Source: Symsagittifera roscoffensis (lineage: Eukaryota > Xenacoelomorpha > Acoela > Convolutidae). Taken from it: DNA of 64,000 nt. The stretch lies in contig NC_087070.1 of the NCBI RefSeq assembly GCF_963678635.1, forward strand, positions 1,604,512-1,668,511. The letters are read 5' to 3'. Positions 52,101-61,100 of this stretch are shown here, piece after piece; position 1 is the stretch's first letter; each line of letters opens with the position of its first letter. Both the position numbers and the translations under genes were made by a program. Under the pieces are notes generated by a model. The model saw nothing but the letters and a program-made list of their open reading frames with translations. It searched no databases and had not been told where the DNA came from.

Positions 52101-55100
52101 GAACATGTTTAAACAGAGGCGAAGCTGCGCTTCGCAAACATTTGCGAAAACACGGCCAAAAAGCAGCTCTATCAAGTGAAATAGTTAAAAGTAGAAATAA
52201 GCCTCGAGTTAGCAAAAACTCGGCTACGTTTCGTCGGATTCGAACCGCGACCTGACAAATTTGAGTCTCACGCACTAACCATTCAGCCACGGACTTAAAA
52301 TGCATCAGCTGTGTTAACGTTTTACTAATCAAATGTCAAAGCACATATGATTTTATACTGCTACCGCAGCCTATCGATCCAAAAGTGCCACCAAAAGAAA
52401 CCTTTTTATTTGCGACTTAGGTTGGAAAAAAGTTCGTACAATACAGTTTGGTTCGCAAGTGTAAAGAGAAAAAAAACCAATGAATTTATTGGAAGTTAGA
52501 GATGGTAAACTACAAACTACAGAACTACTTTCAATATAGCTTAAGCTAGGGGCCCAGCGAAAGCTGGAGGTACATGTTTGATATTTTAAGAACATTTTTT
52601 TTACTGATGCGGGATGAAATGCGTTATTTTCCAAAATTTCAAAAACCTTTAATTTTTCTACAAAAATAAGTGACTTTTACGCAGCCTGTTTTTTTATCCA
52701 ACCGGTTCCTACGAAACCACTTATATCGGGAAGATTTCCATAACCTGTTTTTGTGATTGATCTCCAAATCTCAGATTTGTCAGAGTAGTTTTCGAGTAGT
52801 GATAAACTTCGCAACAAATTTGAAAACGACAAAAACATCAAAAAGTGGACGTTTCCAAGGTCATTTACAAACAAAAAATAAAAAGTCGACGCTTCTGCGA
52901 GCAAAAACCACAACCGGTTCATTCGATTCAATTCTTAAAATCATATTTTGTGGGGTGGTTATTAAGTCAAAAAGATTCCAAAAAAGGGTTATAAAAATAA
53001 TCAAATTTGAATTTTCCAAGTGTTATAACTGTTTTTCTACAAAAAAAATATGGCGTACAGGCTTATGCTGTGAAAAAGCTCACAAACTATTTTTGCGCAT
53101 TAACCTGAGAATGGGCTGGGTAGTTTTCGAGAAAAGTCTAAGTTTCCGAAAAAGGGTCAGAAATTCAAAAACTTGACTTTTCCTAAGGCCATTTTTTCTC
53201 TAAAACTTAAGTAGCTTTCTGTTCAAGCAGGGGAGCTTCCCATTGGGAGGTTAGTTTTTGAACCTCAAACAAATCACGATCGAAAAATCACAAGTTCGAC
53301 TTTACCGAGCCATAACTTTTCGGGTGAACCAGCTAGGGCGTAGCTGCATATACACATGAACTTTCCATAACCTGTAGCAAAATCACTGACAAGTTGAGAC
53401 AAGCCATAAAGTAATAAAAAAATTGGGTCGAAAAATCCTGCCACACAATTTTTCGAAAGTGGGGTGAGGTAGAAAAGACTATGAGATTATGCAGGCAGAC
53501 AAGGGAGCAGGAAGTTTTTCTATAGAAAGTCGATAAGATAATTAATTTTTGAGAAAAATGAAAAAAAATCCAAAGTGTCTCAAAAAATAAATCAAAAAAA
53601 AGTTCAAAGCAAATCCCATAAATTTACAAAACTGCTGTATTAACCAAACAGGAGCTGTTCAAATGAACTAGACAAAACCCAAGCTTTGGAAAAAAATGCG
53701 TGAAAAGTGCACTTATTCTTTCAAAGAGGTACTAGTGGGGTTGATTTTGGCAGTCAAAAATTGGCGTCAGAGTCTTATCGACATCAAAAGTACTACAGAA
53801 TTGGAGGCGACATCCAATAGGCTGAAACTTGAGCCAAAAAACATACCAGTAGCGTATGCAAAGTAGATTACAGACCGGCTGAAGCTGGAAGTACTTGTTT
53901 GACATTTTTTAAGAATAGGTACTGATGCGAAAACGGGCAATATAAAAAATCAAAACAATCAAAAATTGCACTATTCACAAGTTTATGGCTTATTTTCAAC
54001 TAAAAAATACGTCAAAAAATGATTACTTTGACAATTACTGAAAGAACAAATTCAAAAGTTAAGCGAGGTTGGGAGGGTAGTTTTTGAGAACTTAAGTCAA
54101 AGGTTTCTAAAAGTAACAAAAAAAAATCAAAACTTTGACATCTCCGAGGGCCTTAACTTCTGGTGTATAAGGCGTAGCTACTAATTCAGGGGGGCTTCTC
54201 ACGACTTGCTGTCTCTATTGAACCGAAAATCTCAAATTTGGGAGGGTAGTTTTTGAGAAAAGTCAAAAAGTTTCAAAAACGGTTAAAAAATCACAATTTT
54301 GGCTTTTCCTTAGGTCATAAAAGAATTAAGCAGAGCCGCTTAAGTAGGGGAGCTATCCACACTGTTCTTTCGATTGAATTGAAAAGTTTAGATTTAAGAG
54401 GGTAGTTTTCGAGAAAGGTCAAAACTTTCAAAAATCGGTCAAATAATTCATAAACTTGACATTTCCGAGGGTCATAACTTTTTATGTCAACATATTGGGC
54501 AAAACCGCTTATGCACGGAGGCTTCACATAAATTTTTGACTTTTCCGAGGGCCATTTATTTTTGTAATAGAAAATTGTATTAGCTTCAACACACTGCTGC
54601 ACTCATTAAACCCAAAACCTTCAGATTTGGGTGGGTAGCTTTTGAGAAAAGTCAAAAAGTTTCCCAAAACGGTTAAAAATCCAATATTTGACTTTTCCGA
54701 AGGCTATAATATTTGGGCGTCAAAAAATTTGGGCGTAGTCGCTAATGCACGTGATTTTTTCGCGACTCGTTCTCTCTATTGAACCCAAAATCTCAAACTT
54801 GTGAGTGTAGTTTTTGAGAAAGTGACAAAAAACGGGTCAAAAATTCCCCCACACATTTTTGAAGTCTTTAGAAAGTGAAGTAAAAGTAAAAAGATACTAG
54901 GGATTTATGCAGCATACATTATACAGGGGAAGGGGGAAGACTCTCTAAAAAAAATAAACAATCCAAAATCCATACATTTTCATAGTACCAGTTTTTTTAG
55001 CAAACAGGAACTAGATAATTTGTAAAACCAAAAACCAAAAAACCATATGCAGTACTCTATAATTATAAATAAAAAGATTGAGTAGTATCCAGTAGTTAAA

Positions 55101-58100
55101 TTTGAATTTTCATGAAAATGAGCATCTCAGCATAATTGATTCAACTGATTTCATTGAACTACTTGTGAGCTAGAAAAGGTCTATATTTCGATTTGATAAC
55201 GCTTGCTAACCGCAAGCGTAATTAGCAACGGAACGAAATTAACGAAGAGGAAACAAAGCCGACAATCTTTGAGCAGAGACAACTTGAGCAGAGAAAAATA
55301 CGATTTCATAAAAAATGTTGACATTTTTGAGGTTCTACCTGAGACTAGAATAAAAACACTTAGACTTTCAATTTTAAGGGAAGTTGCCTACAGCACAAGA
55401 AAAGAAAAAACAGTGATGTGGCTACTGAGCCGACAATCTTTAAGCAGACACGCGTCGAAAAAGATTTTAAAAAAATTAACAACTTTCCAGTCCACCTCCC
55501 TGAATCTACAACGAACAACACTTGCACTTACAATGAAAGTTGCTTACAGGTCGAACAGGATGAGCAACTAAGCCGACGAAACTCAAGCAGAAGAATGAAG
55601 TCCAACAACTCAATTTTACCCGAAAACTTTTTTTTAATTGCATACATACTGAAAAAAAACAAGGTCCGGCCGCGAGTCCAACCCCAGACTTTAGGGTACA
55701 AAGGCAACGGAGTTAAACCTAGGCCAAGTGGGAAGGAACCTGGAGGTTGTGAAGGTTCATTAAAAAAGCAAGTTGAAGAAACGTTAGAACGTTTAAGAAA
55801 AAGTTCCCGAATTCAAGACACTTGCTAATCGCATGGGTAAAAAAGATTTGTAGAAAGGTATTTACGTGAAAACTCTAGTTCTCGATAACACTTATTCTAC
55901 AACACGCCTACCGTTTATAATATAGGCAACAAAATTTATATTTTTTTAATTTTCGAATAGCGGAGAAAAAAATTCACGTCAAAGTCCCTGGAAAATCAAG
56001 AATCTGCTCTAGATTGACTTTCATCAAAGTAACTAATAAGAGAAAAATGGGTTAAAAGGTAACTTTATTATTCCGCGTGGTTCTGAGAACTAAGTCCATT
56101 TTTAAAACTAGAATTTAAGCAAATGATCTTGCACCAATTGAATTTTTTCCATGAAGAACATATGTGCCTTTCATTAGCCAAATGAGCTTTAATTGATAAA
56201 AAGGAAACCGCACGTCAAACCGCGAAAAAACGCCAAATTCAAGGGTGTGAACAACATAGACTTTCAGCTGAAAAAAATATCTCTGACCTTAATATCATAA
56301 GCAGTTTAATAGGTCATGAGAAATATGCGATCCGGTCGAAAAAATATTTAGTAGAAAGTAATTTTATCGAAGCAAAGTTTAATTGTTATTTAAAACTAGG
56401 TTTTCATACTTAATATAACCTTTACTGATTTTATTCAAGGTAAGCACTTTTCAACACTTATGCACTCGTTAGCTATTGGCTTTTCGTTACTGATGTATAA
56501 ATAATTTGCTTAGCAGATTAAGTAAGAGCAACAGGAAAATATTTCTCTTTTTCAAGAATTTGTAAATTGATATAAAAACGGATCATGTCTGGGCTCGAAC
56601 CGCAAGCCTTCGTCATCGCGAACGTATACAAGCGCAGTATCAGTGACTCGAACTTGATCTGATCAATAACTATATCGTGTTATCAAATGATTCACTGGTT
56701 CTATTGGACAAGATGGTTACCGGAAATAAGTATATGCTATATGATATAGCAGTTTTACAAAAACTGCAACAATGTTTCAAAGTTTTACTTTCAGCCCTCA
56801 CACAGCCTAAACTATTATAAACTCTGTCATTATTTTTTGCATGATTAAAACAAGCAATCATTTCCTAAAACGTGGCACATAAATTCAGCTTCCTGAGGGA
56901 TCGATACTCGGTCATTATTTTTTTTTTCATGCTTAATTAACAGGTATTTACTTCTGCTTCGCACATAAATTCAGCTTCCCGTGAGATCGACTTCCCCCAC
57001 ATCAATCCTGTTGGGATCGATGTCGTGGAAGTAACTTGGGCTTTTTCCTCTTGATCAGAGACCGGCATCCATAACCCGGCGCACTGGCAGGGGAAGACCG
57101 GGAGAGAAAAACGACCCAAAACATACGTCCAAATTGGCAAAACCTTGGTTCAGCGAAAATTTGGTTGGAATTATGGACTGGCCAGCACAGATACCAGATC
57201 GCAATCCGATCGAACATTTGTGGCATCACCTCAAGCGTAGACTAGAGACATATCCTGATGCCACCAGAAGCATAAACGAGCTTCGGGAACGGGTTCAGGA
57301 CCAATGGATTGGCATTCCTCTACACATGCCTAAATCTAAATGACAGCATGTCTCGACGAGTAGCAGCACTTACTGCAGCGCGAGGAGGAAACACCAAAAT
57401 ACTGAAAATTACATCTTGAGTTGCCTAGTTTGCTTCAAGTCGAATAATATTAAACTTTCTTCGAAGTTGTTTTTCCTATGAGCCCCGCAAAAAAACTGTA
57501 ACAAAATTGAACAAACTTGAAACTTTCATTAAAGAAGGGGTATGAACATAAGGAAGCTGAATTTATGTGCGACGCATCAGTAAATGCCTGCTAATTAAGC
57601 ATGCAAAAATAATGACTTTTAATGGTTCAGACTGTGTGAGGGCTGACAGTAAAACTTTGAAACATTGTTACAGCTTTGTGAGACACTGTAAATAGAACTG
57701 CGAATCTGCTCTTCACAAACACAGGCTAAAATCAGTTTGTATGAAAAAAAACAAGATTTTAAAGAATATAGCCAACATACAGTTGGAAAAGAGTCATGAA
57801 CTCAAGGAAATAAAAAAAAACTGACATCTTTTAATGAAAAAATTCCAACTTTCGAATTTCAAAGAAAAACAGATGGCATTAAAGCTCTTCGAATTTCTGG
57901 ATCAATTTATGATTGTCCCTTTTTTTGATAAAATTGACCCAATTGGAGAAAGCTGGATGAATAAATAAACTTTTTATTTCGCTGGGAAAACTGAAAATTA
58001 AATTCCACATTCGAAATCAGAAGTCGCTCACGTTTTTCGTGACAAATACACTTTTGCTGTACAATAGAAGAGTTTGCCTTTCTTTCAACAAATAAAATGA

Positions 58101-61100
58101 ACTGAACTAAGAAAAAACCAAAAGCCAAACCGCGAAAAATTAGATTTGAGCGTGAACGAATTGTATAACTTTTTCCTGAAAAAAAAAACAAACAAACAAA
58201 TCACCAAGACCTATAAAAGAGCATTTACTACGCTCATGAATCTTAATTATCCTAGAAAAAACTGCAATGACTTGTGACTTCGTAGACAAGAACTATAACT
58301 CCATAGAAATTCAGAATTTTACCTAATATAGCCTTCTGGAGAAAAAAACAGCAGACGGCAAGAAATGCGTTGTTTAAAATTGCCACAATGAAACATATCT
58401 GAACAATTTAGCTGAGACACGCATATTCAGAAAACCTTGTATTCGTAAAATTTGTCGGTAAACATTGCAGTATTTGCTCATCGACCTGTCATTCGTCATG
58501 ATCAAGCGACATGCCAAATTGATTTCTGGTGACAAAAAAAGAAGACTTTTCCTAGCATTTCAAGCCAACAATGATGCGAATTAGAACCAGAAAATTCTCC
58601 ATACAATTTTTTCGATTCCAAAACCCTTCAGGTATCAATCCGTGAAAAATATCAAGTAATTTACGGTTGGTTTCATAGCTTATTTTTCTCACAGCATATT
58701 TCTTTGTCAAATACATCAAAAACGTAAATCGTAGCGATCTTGTCATCTAGCTTGTAATTGATTAACATGCGTTATAAACTAGAAAGTTTTAACTGCTGAA
58801 CAAAAAATACTAACACAGTTGAAAACTATTCGCCTGCCTTCTAAACACAACGTAACCACTCAACTGCGACAAAATCGCACCGGAGAAGTAGACTATCTTT
58901 GTAAGAAGCTCAGACGATAAGTTTGATTCACGCACGTCAAAGACGCGTCAGCGTATTGAACAGCAGCCGAGAGACAAATTTACGATACCAGGTACTAAAT
59001 GAATTCTGTATTTTGGAAACGCTAAATACTAAATTTCAGATTCAAACAAGGCTAGCCGATTGCAGATACAAAGTTCCGACCACAATATTTTTTTTTCAAT
59101 TTGTGCCGATTTTTTTCGTGGCGCGATGAGAGTATCTGAACAAAACCCTTTTAAGTCTAAAATTTAGAAATAATCGATAGATATAGAAGATTTATTCGAC
59201 GTCAGTTTTACTCAAATAATGAAAAGAAAAAGAAAAACGTCGCTAAACGATACTAACAAACTTTATAGGGGTAAAATTTAATCTTCACGGCTTAACTTGA
59301 CTTAATAAGCCGTTTCACATATTCGCTCAAAAAATGGCTAAAAATCAAAAAATTTCGAACAGGTTTTTCTCGACATTGAAAAACTTTTTTAAAATTGAGA
59401 GACGAAGCAGTAAAAAACCATTTGATGGTCTCACAATAACTTTGAACTGGTTGAATTAGGCCGCACTCTACTGTAGCGCGGGCTACATCGTGTATTAATA
59501 AATTAACCATGAAAAATCGACTGTTTCTAGCATAACATTCAAAACTAATTTGAAGCGAACTTGACAAGAAAGAAAAGTCAAACATGAATAGGTAACCTTC
59601 ACACAGAGGTTTTGTAGACTTCGCATACAAAAGCAAAAATATGAAAGATAACGCTACTGGAAAAAACTGAATGAGTAAAACTTTGAGTCTACAAAATTTC
59701 AAAAGTCACGCACGCCAATTATGAGTCTACATAATTTCTCAGTGACGCAAGCCAATTATGACGCATTAGCAGTACCAGTCAATTTGAAAAAAAAGAAGTT
59801 ATTCAACTAACATGCCTCAACTTATAGAGCGGATGCACTTTAGCTTGTATACGAAACAGTTCATTAAAAACATCCGAACCTGCCCAGGTTCGAACCCTCT
59901 TATTTCGTTACTGGTCTCTTTCCCTACCTCTACGCTACAGAACCATGATACCTTGAAGCTAAAGTGCTATTTGTAATATAATAGTCTGTGTTAATATCCT
60001 TAGCATTGGATGTACTTAATAGCTGGTTATTGATCAAAATGAACACATTTAAGTCGCAACAAAATTTGCGACTTAGGTCGGAAAAACAGAGTTCATACTA
60101 TAACACAAGCTTTGCTTGTGTAAAAATGAGGAAGCAACCGGAATTTAAAATGATAGAAATTCGCAAAATGACTACACGACCTGGCAACATTTAAAACGAT
60201 GAAAACTCACAAAGAGACGAAGTTTTGCGCCACTTGCAATAAAAGAAAGCCGCTAAGTTGAAAAAATTGAAAACACTTCGAAAAAGTCGAAAACACTAGA
60301 CCTGGCAACATTTAAAATGACGAAAACTCACAAAAAGACGAAGTTTAGCGCCACTTGCAATAAAAGAAAGCCGCTAAGTTGAAAAAATCGAAAACACTTC
60401 GAAAAAGTCGAAAACACTAGACATATCGAACAGAATAGAGCTAGGGTCTAGTGTTCAAAAAATAATGCCAAAACAATAGATTGTGGGAAAAAAAAACAGA
60501 AAAAACTTACCAAGTGAAAAAAAACTATGAAAACTAATTAAAAGTGTTGAAGTCCCCCTCTACGCACGCGTTAATTTTTTCATCAACCGACGCAATAGGA
60601 GTTCAGTAAGCCATTATTATACAGGCCAAAACATATTAAACCGAAAAAAAAAGAACAGAAAAACAGACAAATTAAGAATTATATTAAATCGAGTTGGTAA
60701 AATTACAACAAAAACTCGAACATGATCTGCTGCAGTAATTCCAATAGAGGGGGCTGTAGTTTTCAATGAGTCCTGTGAGCAAACGTTTTTACGGGAAAAA
60801 GTCTAGTACCCGATTGCAATACCCTTGCTTATCGCAAGGGTAAAAAAGAACTACCGGTCACTGAGTAAAACGCACGAAATGTTCCGACCAGTAAATTTTC
60901 TTTGATTTGCATCAACTGTACTAATACTATAAAAGTCCTTCCTTTTCACTCATCTCCCAGACGAACAAAACAATTTTTAAATTAGTTTTTAAAGATGAAC
61001 TCCACGAATTAGTTTCCGAGAGCAACGATTTGAACACTTTTAATAATCATAGAAGCAACTTATGTTTGAAAAACCTCACAAAACAGGAAACAAAGGTAAT

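Noticed and set aside
52236-52300. Possible intact tRNA gene (minus strand)
   Set aside because: The D arm and B box are good, but the acceptor stem 5' gtccgtg has no complementary 3' partner and the T stem has mismatches.
55203-55828. Two plus-strand frames of 122 and 136 codons
   Set aside because: They coincide with the SINE-like composite element and overlap each other in different frames.
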